DNA from: an uncultured Prochlorococcus sp.
GTDB taxonomy: Bacteria; Cyanobacteriota; Cyanobacteriia; PCC-6307; Cyanobiaceae
NCBI RefSeq assembly: GCF_902626525.1
Contig: NZ_CACOFR010000011.1
Span: forward strand, 1-64,000
Direction of reading: 5' to 3'
DNA: 64,000 nucleotides
In this document: positions 49,058 to 58,860 of the stretch, piece by piece
Layout: each line of letters opens with the position of its first letter
Position numbering within the stretch: position 1 is the first letter of the stretch
Made by a program: the position numbers and the translations under genes
Notes under the pieces: generated by a model
Databases searched by the model: none
Seen by the model: the letters and a program-made list of their open reading frames with translations, nothing else
What the model was told of the DNA's origin: nothing

Positions 49058-50176
49058 TCAAATACTTTCATCCTCATTCTTGATCATATCATCGATAGAA
49101 ATTTTCATTATTTGCGCAATAGAAAGACCTTTTTCATATTGATTTATCCATCTCATAGATTGATTACCTTCATCAAGTACTTTATAGATGGGTTTTAAAA
49201 GATGTTGCATATTAAATTTTTCTGCAGTGGAGGATAAATCTGATAGTAAATTTTGAATCCATTCTCTACAAATAACTTTTTTACCATCTTGCCAATGAAT
49301 TAACTCTGAATTCAAACTATCTTTAGCAGCATTAATTTCATTTTGATCGCATATTTCTGATAATTTATCAGTAGAAAAAATACTCGCATTCAAGGGATCT
49401 AAAGAGTTTATATTTTCAAAAAGATGCAAAATCCTTAGCTCTAACATGGCTGTTATCCCCAAAAGCAAATTAATATCATGAACATAATCACAAATTCTTA
49501 ATTCCAAACGATCAAGAATTATTGGCCTTTTGGGACCATTTGGTCGGATTGAAGACCAAAAATGTCTGATATTTTGCATCCTTTGATTAGCTATATTTTT
49601 CTCGATCCATTTAATATAGGAATTATGGTTTTCAAAAAAAGGAACTTTATTTGGTGTTTTAGGAAACTGAATCCATCTTTGAGAGTGATTATTCGTAATT
49701 TTATTATTTAAGAAAGGTGAGCTAGCACTTATGGATAAATATAAAGCAGCCTCAGATCTTATTAGTCTAATAGCAGCAAATAGCTTATCTAAGTCATCTA
49801 TTCCTATATTTATATGTACACTTGAAGTTGCAATAGAGATTCCATAGTTATCTTCTATAAATTGATGATAAACGTTTTCAATATCAGACCTTTGAAATTG
49901 AATATCATGTTCAAAACAAAGCGTTGATGAAGGAATGATTGTTAAACCTTTATTATTAAGCCATTTTCTTAAATTTCTTCTTGGAGTTATTAATTTCTCG
50001 TATAAAAACTTATAGTCTTTTTCAGGTGTTGTTATATATTCAACATTTCTGTTATCTGGCTCTTTTACAAAATTGGAGAAAATTTTTTCAATAGCAGCTG
50101 AAACTCCAATATGAGAATCATAAGTTCCCGTGAAAAGTTCCACTTCAAAACCCTTGTAAAGATTAACTTTACTCAT
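49058..50176 (-). CDS. gshA: Glutamate-cysteine ligase, cyanobacterial type
   Basis: The first enzyme of glutathione synthesis. The sequence matches the cyanobacterial gshA type: LYKGFEVELFTGTYDSHIGV at the start, HINIGIDDLDKLFAAIRLIR in the core and LDRLELRICDYVHDINLLLG. Length 372 aa fits. Its ATG begins right after the trpE stop (no gap), so the two are probably co-translated. Confidence 0.9.
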   Translation of the reverse strand: MSKVNLYKGFEVELFTGTYDSHIGVSAAIEKIFSNFVKEPDNRNVEYITTPEKDYKFLYEKLITPRRNLRKWLNNKGLTIIPSSTLCFEHDIQFQRSDIENVYHQFIEDNYGISIATSSVHINIGIDDLDKLFAAIRLIRSEAALYLSISASSPFLNNKITNNHSQRWIQFPKTPNKVPFFENHNSYIKWIEKNIANQRMQNIRHFWSSIRPNGPKRPIILDRLELRICDYVHDINLLLGITAMLELRILHLFENINSLDPLNASIFSTDKLSEICDQNEINAAKDSLNSELIHWQDGKKVICREWIQNLLSDLSSTAEKFNMQHLLKPIYKVLDEGNQSMRWINQYEKGLSIAQIMKISIDDMIKNEDESI

Positions 50177-51697
50177 TTATTTATCCAAACAGGCTAATGC
50201 TTTTAATATCCCCTTAGCTTTATTAATTGTCTCTTGATATTCATTCTCAGGAGAAGAATCAGCAACTATTCCAGCGCCTGCCTGCACTGATACATTATAT
50301 TTTCCATCTATTGAGGGTTTAACTATCATAGTTCTTATTGTAATTGCCGTATTTAATGCACCATTAATATCAATCGATCCATACACTCCAGCATAAGGTC
50401 CTCGAGCATCTTTTTCAAAGTTTTTAATCAATTGCATTGCTCTTATTTTTGGAGCACCAGTTACTGTTCCAGCGGGAAAACATGCCTTTAATAAATCCCA
50501 TACATCAGTATTGTTTTTTAGAATTCCCTCAACTTCACTTACAATATGCATAACATGTGAATATTTTTCAATAACCATTAAATCTTTAACCTCCACAGAA
50601 CCAATTTCACAAACTCTACCCAAATCATTCCTACCAAGATCTATAAGCATTACATGCTCTGCTATCTCTTTTGGATCTTTTAATAAATCCTTTTCTAATT
50701 CAAGATCTTCTTTAGGATCATTGCCTCTAGGTCTTGTACCAGCTATTGGTCTTAAGCTTGCAACAATTTGACTTTTCTTATTTTTTTCAGCTTTAACCAT
50801 AACTTCAGGACTAGAACCTATCAAATACCATGAGCCAAAATCAAAAAATGACATATATGGAGAAGGATTAACCAACCTTAGGCTTCTATATAAATTAAAG
50901 GGATCATTAGTGACTTGGGTATTAAATCTCTGACTTATAACTATTTGAAAGATATCTCCTTTTCTTATATATTCTTTTGCCGAGAGAACTGCTTCCTCAA
51001 AATCTTTTTTCTTCCAATTGCTTTCAATATTTAAATTCAAATTATCATTCTCATTCCACTCTAAAAACTCATTTTCTTTCAGAGGAACTTTCATTAAATC
51101 TCTAGTTTTCTTAATTTTAGAAATTGCGTTTAAATAAACCTCTTCAATAGGAATTTCTTTTGAAGTAGTTGTATCTCCATAAACTACTGCGGTTATGCAT
51201 CTTTTTATTTGATCAAAAACAACTAACTGATCAAAAAACATCCAAGAACCATAAGGAATATCGTTTTCATCTATTTTATTTATTGGAACGGTTGGCTCTA
51301 TTCTATTAATCAATTCATAACCCCAAGAACCATATAACTGTCCAATTGAAGGTAAATCATCAATCATTGATGACTTATATTCCTTTGTCCAGGTTCTTAA
51401 AAAATCAAAGGGATCACCTTTATATATTTCAGTTTTTCCATCATTCCAAGTTTTAACTATTTCTTCTCCATGACAAATAGCTTCCCAAAGAGGTTTAGTT
51501 GCAACAATACTCCACCTACCCAAACTTTCACCACCTTCTACTGACTCAAGAAAAACACCATGAGAATCTTTTTCAGATAATTTTAACCAAGTTGATAAAG
51601 GAGTCTCTAAATCTGCTGGCCAAGTTTGAGTAATAGGTATAAAATTTTTACCTTCTTTGTAAGACTTGAAAAAACTATCTTTCTGTGAGGTGATCAT
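50177..51697 (-). CDS. trpE: Anthranilate synthase component I
   Basis: It uses chorismate and ammonia from TrpG to make anthranilate for tryptophan. The chorismate-binding core shows FQIVISQRFNTQV, YLIGSSPEVMVK, RPIAGTRPRG and FPAGTVTGAPKIRAM. The N-terminal tryptophan feedback site is suggested by VFLESVEGGESLGRWS. Length 506 aa is full. It is located upstream of gshA and downstream of psaD, all on the minus strand. Confidence 0.96.
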   Translation of the reverse strand: MITSQKDSFFKSYKEGKNFIPITQTWPADLETPLSTWLKLSEKDSHGVFLESVEGGESLGRWSIVATKPLWEAICHGEEIVKTWNDGKTEIYKGDPFDFLRTWTKEYKSSMIDDLPSIGQLYGSWGYELINRIEPTVPINKIDENDIPYGSWMFFDQLVVFDQIKRCITAVVYGDTTTSKEIPIEEVYLNAISKIKKTRDLMKVPLKENEFLEWNENDNLNLNIESNWKKKDFEEAVLSAKEYIRKGDIFQIVISQRFNTQVTNDPFNLYRSLRLVNPSPYMSFFDFGSWYLIGSSPEVMVKAEKNKKSQIVASLRPIAGTRPRGNDPKEDLELEKDLLKDPKEIAEHVMLIDLGRNDLGRVCEIGSVEVKDLMVIEKYSHVMHIVSEVEGILKNNTDVWDLLKACFPAGTVTGAPKIRAMQLIKNFEKDARGPYAGVYGSIDINGALNTAITIRTMIVKPSIDGKYNVSVQAGAGIVADSSPENEYQETINKAKGILKALACLDK

Positions 51698-51756
51698 ATT
51701 GATAATGTCAACCCAAATTATAGTTATATTCTTCTTTTATATCAACTTTGAAAAAT

Positions 51757-52179
51757 TTAATCAAAAGTATTCTTAGTTGTGAATTTCAAACCAGCTGGAT
51801 TAGGATTTTCTCCGATTCTCCTTGGGTTATGTCCAACTTTTTCTCTGCCCTCATTAACTTTCTCAGGGAAAACACCATCTTTTGGATGTAAAAATTCAAT
51901 ATCGCCACCTGGGAAAATTCTGTAAATTTTAAAATTCTCAATCCTTGGCTTGAAAGCTCGTAGTTGTGTCCCTAGAGCCAAGCATTGTTCTTTTCTGGCA
52001 AAGTACATTAAATTATCACCTTCGTGCATAATAGCCGCACCACCAGTTGGCAATTCAAATGCTTGTTCTTTAGAACTATTCCATACAATTGCATATTTTT
52101 CTTCGGTTTCTGCTGAGTTTAATAAACCTCCAGTACTTCCTATATGCTTTGGAAATTGACCAACTAAAGTTTCCGTCAT
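51757..52179 (-). CDS. psaD: Photosystem I subunit II (PsaD)
   Basis: PsaD is a stromal PSI subunit that docks ferredoxin. Hallmarks include FGGSTGGLL-type start ([18 protein letters not shown]), [36 protein letters not shown], and [19 protein letters not shown]. Length 140 aa is normal. It lies apart from psaAB and psaL, as is usual in cyanobacteria. Confidence 0.97.
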   Translation of the reverse strand: MTETLVGQFPKHIGSTGGLLNSAETEEKYAIVWNSSKEQAFELPTGGAAIMHEGDNLMYFARKEQCLALGTQLRAFKPRIENFKIYRIFPGGDIEFLHPKDGVFPEKVNEGREKVGHNPRRIGENPNPAGLKFTTKNTFD

Positions 52180-52290
52180 CCTAAATTTTTAGTTATTTAT
52201 AATAAGAAATTAGCATCCTAATTTTACAAAATTCAAAATTAAGAGAAAAGTTTCTACATTATTTAATAAATGTGGAACTCTTTTATCATT

Positions 52291-53652
52291 TTAATTTGAA
52301 TCTGAAATCGGGAAAAATACTGTCAAACCTGTATCACGCCTTTGTGTGACATGCCCTCCCAAACTAGCTAACAATTTTTGAGTAGCATTTTGACTTAATT
52401 GCAAACTACCAGTTTGAGGGTCCCAATTTAAAACAGGACCGATATCAGACCCATTATCTTTATTTAAAGTTTCTTTTTGATTACTATCTGATTTTTGTAG
52501 CTTTAGTTGTAGTTTTAGTTTTTGTCCAGCTGGTCTTAATTCTAAAATTAATGTGCTTCCTTCTTTTAGCCCTCTAGTATTTTTATCAATTAATCCTCTT
52601 AACATTAATTCTAATTTTTCAGAATCGCTCAAAATTTGAGGCAGTTGGACGGGAATATCTAGTTTCAAAGAAATTCCACGTCGATTTAATTGTTTATTCC
52701 ATACAGGAGAAAGTTTTTTAAAAATTTCAGCTAAATTAATTTTTGCCAAATTATTTAATGACGGAACTTCATTGCTTACTAATTCTGCTGCATTAAAGAT
52801 TAAGCCAAATCTATCAATTTGTTCATTACATTCATTATCTATTAAGATTAAACGATTTCTCATTGATTCATCCATACTATATTTTTTTAAAGTAGAACTT
52901 ATTAGCGTTCTTATTGTCGCTAAAGGAGTTCTTACTTCATGAGAAATTGCACTTAACAATTTTGCTTCAGTTATTTGAACATTTTTTTCATCATTTTCTA
53001 AAGAATTCTGTATATTAAGATTTGGTCCCAACCTCGCTAATTTTGCCGACAATATTGGCCAAAAATTTTTTTCAAATTGATTATTAAAATTAAGATTACC
53101 TAAATTATTTATTGCATTACGAAATTTAACTCCTTCCTCATAATTTTCTTGATTTAATTTTGCATGCATTAATTCAATTGAAATTTTCAAGCTTTCTTCA
53201 TCACATTTCATTAATAAGATTTTCTTATCTTTTGCTCCTATTATTGACAATATGCATTGAAAATTTGGGGTGATTATCATCAAAAAAGGGTCATACCCAT
53301 CTTTTTGGCTAAGATTTAAAACTTTATAATTACTTACTAAATTAAAATTTTTTATCTTATTTGAATTATTAATTGGTAAAAAACCTGCATTCTCTTTTTG
53401 AAAATATGGAAACCCCCCCGGTGACCAAAGCCAGCCATTAAGTTGATTAAAAAATTTTACATCATTAAGTGCTGGCAAAGGCGAGGCTACCCAAATACCT
53501 CCCTGTTTATAATTCTGAGAAAGAAAATCTTTTTGAATAACTTCTAAAGATGCCCACCACATTCTTCTGGAGGTATCATCATCCACATATATAGTTTGAA
53601 TGCCTTGAATTAAAAGGTCTTGAATTTTTTTTATTGTAATTTGAGATTTCAT
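52291..53652 (-). CDS. Sensor histidine kinase with atypical ATP-binding domain
   Basis: The phosphoacceptor H-box is clear: LLSAISHEVRTPLATIRTL with His238. An N-terminal sensing region of about 220 residues has no membrane helix, so it is cytoplasmic. The HATPase part is odd: a weak N-box in LELMLRGLIDKNTRGLK, no DxGxGI G1 motif, and only a C-terminal LLASLGGHVTQRRDTGLTV where G2 would be. It may bind ATP poorly or act with another kinase. Its ATG overlaps the rodA stop by 1 bp. Confidence 0.75.
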   Translation of the reverse strand: MKSQITIKKIQDLLIQGIQTIYVDDDTSRRMWWASLEVIQKDFLSQNYKQGGIWVASPLPALNDVKFFNQLNGWLWSPGGFPYFQKENAGFLPINNSNKIKNFNLVSNYKVLNLSQKDGYDPFLMIITPNFQCILSIIGAKDKKILLMKCDEESLKISIELMHAKLNQENYEEGVKFRNAINNLGNLNFNNQFEKNFWPILSAKLARLGPNLNIQNSLENDEKNVQITEAKLLSAISHEVRTPLATIRTLISSTLKKYSMDESMRNRLILIDNECNEQIDRFGLIFNAAELVSNEVPSLNNLAKINLAEIFKKLSPVWNKQLNRRGISLKLDIPVQLPQILSDSEKLELMLRGLIDKNTRGLKEGSTLILELRPAGQKLKLQLKLQKSDSNQKETLNKDNGSDIGPVLNWDPQTGSLQLSQNATQKLLASLGGHVTQRRDTGLTVFFPISDSN

Positions 53653-54920
53653 TAATTTCTTAGTGATCTAGAACGTTTAAATATAGATAAGACAAATCCA
53701 ATTGATACAAAATTAATCACCAAAGATGTTCTACCATAGCTCATAAAAGGAAGAGGAATTCCAGTGACTGGTCCTAATCCAATTGTCATAAATAAGTTAA
53801 TAATTATTTGGAATAAAAAAGTTGCGGCGATTCCAATAACAATTAGAGATTCAAAGTCACTTCTAGCACTTTTTGCAATGTTAATAAGATTCTTAATCAA
53901 AATAAAGAATAAAAATAAAACTATTGCGCATCCCAAAAAACCCAATTCTTCACCTAAAGCACTGAAGATGAAATCAGTATGTTGTTCTGGTATAAATTGC
54001 AAATTAGTCAGCTTACCTTTTAACAAACCAGTACCAAAAAGTCCTCCAGAGCCAATAGCAATTTTACTCTGTAACAAATGGTATCCCCCACCTAGCGGAT
54101 CTCTATTAGGATCTAAAAATAAAATTAATCTATCTTTTTGATAATCTTTTAAACCATATTGCCACAAAATTGGTGTTAATTTGGCCACCAATAAATGAAA
54201 GGTAATAGAAAGAAAAGAAAAAATAATATTATTTTTTGAAGATCTATACGCAAGATATCCGATTAATGGAATCCAAAAAATAAGTGCAGTTGGTAAGATT
54301 AAATTTAATAAAGAGGTAATAATAAAAAAGACCACTATCAAAATCCACTCTATTGGCATTTGCGACCAATAGAGCATCACAGCTGTCAATACTAATAAAA
54401 CTAATGAGGTACCTAAGTCTGGTTGAAAAAAAATTAATAGCCAAGGCAAAATAACTACTAATAAGGGCAACACTAAATCTTTTATTTCTGAAATTATTTT
54501 TTTGTCGAGCACTGAAGCAAGAATTAATACAGTGCTTAATTTAGCGACTTCCGAAGGCTGAAAAGATAAAATTCCTAAGTTTAGCCATCTTTGAGATCCA
54601 GAAACTGAGATCCCCACAAAATAAATTGAAAATAAAGAAATTAAAGTAAACAAATAGAATGGGATCGAATACCTTTTAAGTCTCTCTAACGGTATATAAG
54701 AAATAAGATATGCCAAAAAATAACCAAAAAAACCAGTAAAGATGTGACTTGAATAATTAGATGCTAAATAATTTCCCTGAATACTTTTTATTAATATACC
54801 TGAAATAATGACTAAAAATAGGGGAATAAATAGTATTGGAGAAAGTAAAAATCCTCTAGTGAAATTGGTTTTTTTTTGTAATAATCCTCTCTTATTTAAT
54901 AAAGAAATTCTCCTAAACAT
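53652..54920 (-). CDS. rodA: Peptidoglycan glycosyltransferase RodA (SEDS family)
   Basis: RodA polymerises glycan strands for cell elongation, with a class B PBP partner. About ten membrane helices are visible. SEDS motifs include LGILSFQPSEVAKLSTVL, FFQPDLGTSLVLL, and the C-terminal FMTIGLGPVTGIPLPFMSYGRTSLV. Length 422 aa fits. It follows mrp by 3 bp. Confidence 0.93.
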   Translation of the reverse strand: MFRRISLLNKRGLLQKKTNFTRGFLLSPILFIPLFLVIISGILIKSIQGNYLASNYSSHIFTGFFGYFLAYLISYIPLERLKRYSIPFYLFTLISLFSIYFVGISVSGSQRWLNLGILSFQPSEVAKLSTVLILASVLDKKIISEIKDLVLPLLVVILPWLLIFFQPDLGTSLVLLVLTAVMLYWSQMPIEWILIVVFFIITSLLNLILPTALIFWIPLIGYLAYRSSKNNIIFSFLSITFHLLVAKLTPILWQYGLKDYQKDRLILFLDPNRDPLGGGYHLLQSKIAIGSGGLFGTGLLKGKLTNLQFIPEQHTDFIFSALGEELGFLGCAIVLFLFFILIKNLINIAKSARSDFESLIVIGIAATFLFQIIINLFMTIGLGPVTGIPLPFMSYGRTSLVINFVSIGFVLSIFKRSRSLRN

Positions 54921-54923
54921 TAA

Positions 54924-55994
54924 TTATTTCTTGATATATTTATTTTTAATTAATTGAGCTAAATCACCAAAAACAAGAGAACTTTGTTTTTTTGGCTGGC
55001 TTATTGAGATTGGAATTCCTTTGTTACTTTCATCAACAAGAGGAATTTCAATAGGAATCTTAGCTAATAATGGTAAGTTATTTTCATTAGCTAAGGTTTG
55101 CCCACCGCCTTTACCAAAAATTTCATATTTTTTACTTGGCATATCTGGTGGAATAAACACTGACATGTTTTCTACGATTCCCAATAAAGGTACGCCAAGT
55201 TGTTTAAACATTGCTAATCCCCGCCTTGCATCTTGCAAAGATACTTGCTGTGGAGTTGTAACGACAATAGCTCCAGAAATAGGCACAGATTGAGAAAGGG
55301 AAATCTGTGCATCTCCTGTGCCTGGAGGCAAATCAATAACTAAAAAATCAAGATTATTCCATTCAACTTGATAAAGAAATTGACGGATAATGCTATTTAG
55401 CATTGGTCCTCTCCAAATAACTGGCTGACCTTCTTCTATAAGAAAACCCATTGATACTAATGAAATTCCATATTTATTTATTGGTATTAGCCTTTGATCA
55501 TTACCACTACCGTCCGTAACCTTTGGATTCTGTTCAGCAACTCCCATCATGGAGGGAGTATTAGGTCCATATATATCCGCATCCAGTAAACCAGTTTTTA
55601 ATCCTAACTTAGCTAAAGAACATGCAAGATTAACTGCAATAGTACTTTTTCCAACTCCACCTTTACCACTACTAACGGCTATGATATGACGAATTCCTTT
55701 AATCTGCTGCAATTCAGGCCCATTACCATCAGTTTTAGATTCAGCATTGGAGGGATTATTATCTACTTCTATTTGCACATCATTAATATCATCAAAATCC
55801 AGTAAAATTTTGCGAACCTCTTGTACAATTCTATCTCTCTGAGAGTTTGCGAATGATGGTAATGATAATGTTACGATTACTCTTGGTATTGACACCCTTA
55901 CATTTTTAATCCAAGCTAATTCAATTACATTTTTCTTTGATCCAGCATCTAGAACCTTTTGTAAAGCAAAATTCGCATCTTCTATTGTGGTCAT
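54924..55994 (-). CDS. mrp: Mrp/ApbC family iron-sulfur cluster carrier ATPase
   Basis: The N-terminal ~90 residues are a DUF59 (MIP18-like) domain. The ATPase domain has the deviant Walker A SSGKGGVGKSTIAVNLA and the family stretch VIDLPPGTGDAQISLSQ. Mrp proteins load Fe-S clusters onto apoproteins. The usual CxxC of Mrp is not evident in the C-terminal part, where GIVENMSVFIPPDMP stands in place of the ENMSxFxC motif. Length 356 aa. Confidence 0.9.
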   Translation of the reverse strand: MTTIEDANFALQKVLDAGSKKNVIELAWIKNVRVSIPRVIVTLSLPSFANSQRDRIVQEVRKILLDFDDINDVQIEVDNNPSNAESKTDGNGPELQQIKGIRHIIAVSSGKGGVGKSTIAVNLACSLAKLGLKTGLLDADIYGPNTPSMMGVAEQNPKVTDGSGNDQRLIPINKYGISLVSMGFLIEEGQPVIWRGPMLNSIIRQFLYQVEWNNLDFLVIDLPPGTGDAQISLSQSVPISGAIVVTTPQQVSLQDARRGLAMFKQLGVPLLGIVENMSVFIPPDMPSKKYEIFGKGGGQTLANENNLPLLAKIPIEIPLVDESNKGIPISISQPKKQSSLVFGDLAQLIKNKYIKK

Positions 55995-56078
55995 TAAATT
56001 TTTAAATATTTTGACAAGGTAGTCGACTGATTAAAAGATTAAGAACTATGTCGAACTATCAAATAATAGGAAATAAGC

Positions 56079-56104
56079 TCCCCTTAAGAGAAATTATAAG
56101 GGGA
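56079..56104 (+). other. Inverted repeat in the hemF leader
   Basis: TCCCCTTA at 56079-56086 pairs perfectly with TAAGGGGA at 56097-56104 across a 10-nt loop, in the mrp/hemF divergent gap. No T-tract follows, so it is not a normal terminator. It could be a hairpin in the 5' leader of hemF or a protein-binding dyad; GC content is high for this genome. Confidence 0.4.
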
Positions 56105-56149
56105 AACTTATAATTAACCAAAAATTTTTCTTCAGGAATCATTAAATAC

Positions 56150-57178
56150 ATGTTAAAAGAACCTCCTAAAAACTCTAGAGAAAAAACTAAAAATCTCTTA
56201 TTAAATCTGCAAGACAAAATTTGTTCAAGCCTTGAGAATGCAGATGGTAAGGCGAAATTTACTGAAGAATCGTGGCTCAGAGACGAAGGTGGTGGTGGAA
56301 GATCAAGAGTATTGAAAAATGGAACTATATTTGAACAAGCAGGAGTCAATTTCTCTGAGGTACAAGGAAAAGAATTACCTCAATCAATAATCTCTCAAAG
56401 GCCTGAAGCAAAAGGTCATGAATGGTTCGCGACAGGAACTTCTATGGTATTGCATCCAAAGAATCCTTACATACCTACTGTTCATCTTAATTATCGTTAT
56501 TTCGAAGCTGGTCCTGTTTGGTGGTTTGGCGGAGGTGCAGACTTAACCCCTTTCTACCCTTATCTTTGTGATGTAAGAAATTTCCATAAAGAACATAAAA
56601 AAGCTTGTGAAAAAGTTGATAAGAATTTATATAAAGTTCTCAAACCATGGTGTGATGAATATTTCTTCTTGAAGCACAGAAATGAATCAAGAGGTATAGG
56701 AGGTATTTTTTATGATTATCAAGATGGTACAGGGAATATTTATAGAGGAAATAATAAAAATGGACAAGCATCAAAAGCTTCACAAAAAATTGGTAAATCC
56801 AATTTAAATTGGGATGATTTATTTTCTTTAGCAGAAAACTGTGGTCAAGCTTTCCTCCCTTCATACATGCCTATTGTTGAAAAAAGAGTTTCTCAAAACT
56901 ATTCATCAAAGGAAAAAGAATTTCAACTTTATAGAAGAGGTAGATATGTCGAATTTAATTTAGTTTGGGATAGAGGGACGATTTTTGGATTGCAAACAAA
57001 TGGAAGAACTGAATCCATATTAATGTCATTACCTCCTTTAGCAAGATGGGAGTATGGATATAAAGCCAAAAAGGCTTCAAGAGAGGAATTTCTTACATTA
57101 ATTTTTACAAAACCGCAAGATTGGTTAAATGATAAAGATCTAGAAAAATTCTGTATGGAAAATAATATCTTTAATTAA
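56150..57178 (+). CDS. hemF: Oxygen-dependent coproporphyrinogen III oxidase
   Basis: HemF decarboxylates coproporphyrinogen III to protoporphyrinogen IX with O2, on the path to chlorophyll and heme. The family stretches [22 protein letters not shown]-type (residues 44-66), [21 protein letters not shown]-type and [17 protein letters not shown], plus [16 protein letters not shown], are present. Length 342 aa is normal. It is divergent from mrp. Confidence 0.97.
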   Translation: MLKEPPKNSREKTKNLLLNLQDKICSSLENADGKAKFTEESWLRDEGGGGRSRVLKNGTIFEQAGVNFSEVQGKELPQSIISQRPEAKGHEWFATGTSMVLHPKNPYIPTVHLNYRYFEAGPVWWFGGGADLTPFYPYLCDVRNFHKEHKKACEKVDKNLYKVLKPWCDEYFFLKHRNESRGIGGIFYDYQDGTGNIYRGNNKNGQASKASQKIGKSNLNWDDLFSLAENCGQAFLPSYMPIVEKRVSQNYSSKEKEFQLYRRGRYVEFNLVWDRGTIFGLQTNGRTESILMSLPPLARWEYGYKAKKASREEFLTLIFTKPQDWLNDKDLEKFCMENNIFN

Positions 57179-57204
57179 AATAAGGACATTAATTTTAACT
57201 AACT

Positions 57205-57762
57205 TTAAATGGGCGTTTTAAATAAAGAACCATCGCTCTCTAATTGCAGTTTATCTCCAAGTTCATTTTGTAAAGAGATTAATTCATCCCTATGCGCTCT
57301 TAATCGCATTAAAGTTGATTCATTATCATTTTCGTTAATCAATCTTAGTTCAAATTTTTCCTCTCTTGCTGATTTTTTAAAATAAACCATACCAGACAAA
57401 GGTCCACCTATTAAACCTAAAAGAATAGGCCACCAACCAAATTTAGGATACATTTGAATAATTACTAATCCTAAAGCACAAGATCCAAACCCTCCAAGAA
57501 ATCCTAAAAAAATTGCTAAATATTTACTAGAAACCACTTGTCCCTTAAATATCAAGATTTTTTGTTCAAAATCTCCTCCAGTTTGCTTCCATCCCCTTAA
57601 ATTAAGCCATTCATATAAACCATTTAAAACTTTTACTGGTTGCTGAGAAGATGAAACCTCAACAGTAGTTGTTCTATCCTTACTTGAAGCTCTTAAAAAG
57701 AAAAATAATCCTATAGCGAGAAGAATTGTGAGCAATAATGTTGAGTTTAAAGAATTGGACAT
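57205..57762 (-). CDS. Putative cofactor assembly of complex C subunit B (CCB2/CCB4-like) membrane protein
   Basis: The N-terminus has a membrane helix followed by LFFFLRASSKDRTTTVEV, a pattern I associate with the cyanobacterial CCB2/CCB4 family, which helps attach heme ci to cytochrome b6. Two further helices lie near residues 80-130 (YLAIFLGFLGGFGSCALGLV and WWPILLGLIGGPLSGMVYF), and the C-terminus is a coiled region (RLRAHRDELISLQNELGDKL). The family call is from memory and moderate. It is convergent with hemF. Confidence 0.5.
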   Translation of the reverse strand: MSNSLNSTLLLTILLAIGLFFFLRASSKDRTTTVEVSSSQQPVKVLNGLYEWLNLRGWKQTGGDFEQKILIFKGQVVSSKYLAIFLGFLGGFGSCALGLVIIQMYPKFGWWPILLGLIGGPLSGMVYFKKSAREEKFELRLINENDNESTLMRLRAHRDELISLQNELGDKLQLESDGSLFKTPI

Positions 57763-57919
57763 TATATTATTTTTTTTTGCGACTCAAAAATAAAAATTAA
57801 AGTTACATCATATTATATTTTTAAAATTTATTCTGTAGGTTAAATATATTAAATAAAAAAACTTAATTAAATAAAAAATTTAAAAAATAACGCAATTCTT
57901 AAAGTACTTAAAATTTCTT

Positions 57920-58561
57920 ATGGATATCATTAATAAAAATACAAATATTGATCTTCTTTCTAATGATTTAACCCCGGATTTATATAATCTTTATAAAAAA
58001 TCGCCCTACCTTGCTATTGACACCGAAGCAATGGGTTTAATTCATGGAAGAGATAGATTGTGTTTAGTACAAATATGTAATGAATTTAAAAGAACATCTT
58101 TTATAAAAATCGAACTTAATACATCTTCTTCTCCACATTTAAAAGCACTTTTTGAAGATGAAAAAATAACTAAAATCTTTCACTTCGCAAGATTTGATGT
58201 TGCAGCACTAAAGTGTAATCTTGGAATCAATACCAAAAATATATTTTGTACAAAGATTGCTAGTAAATTGGCTAGAACTTATACCAATAAACATGGCTTA
58301 AAAGATTTAATAAATGAATTATTAGGAATAGAATTAGACAAAAGTGCACAAAGTAGTGATTGGGGTAGCAACGAATATTTAACAAAGGATCAATTAGATT
58401 ATGCTGCAAATGATGTTAGATATTTAATTGAAGCTATGCATAAATTAAAAGTTATCCTAGAGAGAGAAAATAGATATAAATTAGCACAAAAATGTTTCAA
58501 AACAATTTCTGTGCATGCAGAATTAGACATACAACAATTTTCAAATATTTTTGAACATTAA
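57920..58561 (+). CDS. rnd: RNase D-like 3'-5' exonuclease
   Basis: DEDD exonuclease motifs are all present: AIDTEAMGLIHGRDRLCLVQ (Exo I, residues ~34-53), KIFHFARFDVAAL (Exo II) and YAANDVRYLIEAMHKL (Exo III, with Tyr as in DEDDy). Length 213 aa means the C-terminal HRDC domain of E. coli RNase D is absent, typical for short bacterial relatives. It probably trims tRNA or other small RNAs. It ends 3 bp from a convergent small gene. Confidence 0.85.
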   Translation: MDIINKNTNIDLLSNDLTPDLYNLYKKSPYLAIDTEAMGLIHGRDRLCLVQICNEFKRTSFIKIELNTSSSPHLKALFEDEKITKIFHFARFDVAALKCNLGINTKNIFCTKIASKLARTYTNKHGLKDLINELLGIELDKSAQSSDWGSNEYLTKDQLDYAANDVRYLIEAMHKLKVILERENRYKLAQKCFKTISVHAELDIQQFSNIFEH

Positions 58562-58564
58562 AAA

Positions 58565-58831
58565 TCAATCTTCTGTTAAAAAATTATCTTCATCATCAAG
58601 AGTTTCCATAAGTTTATCAAGTATTCTTGAAGAACTTAATTTATCACCATCATTTTTTTTACAAATTTCTAAGATATTCTGTGCAACTTGTATTTTTTCT
58701 TGAACAGTTTTGGAGCTTTCTTTTGCAATTTGAATTTCTACTTTCTTCTTAGCAGAGGATAAGCTTATACTCATTAACTTTGCAATCTCAGCGCAAATTT
58801 TTAGATATTTCCTGTTATTTATTGGATACAT
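58565..58831 (-). CDS. Small hypothetical protein, 88 aa
   Basis: Unrecognised. It is a helical, charged protein (KKKVEIQIAKESSKTVQEKIQVAQNIL) with an acidic C-terminus (METLDDEDNFLTED), likely soluble. The start could be at the first ATG or at a Met about 20 residues in (MSISLSSAKKK). It lies 29 bp downstream of the LpxB-related gene in the same direction and could share its transcript. Confidence 0.55.
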   Translation of the reverse strand: MYPINNRKYLKICAEIAKLMSISLSSAKKKVEIQIAKESSKTVQEKIQVAQNILEICKKNDGDKLSSSRILDKLMETLDDEDNFLTED

Positions 58832-58860
58832 AAAAAAATCTAAAATGCTAGTTTCTTTTA

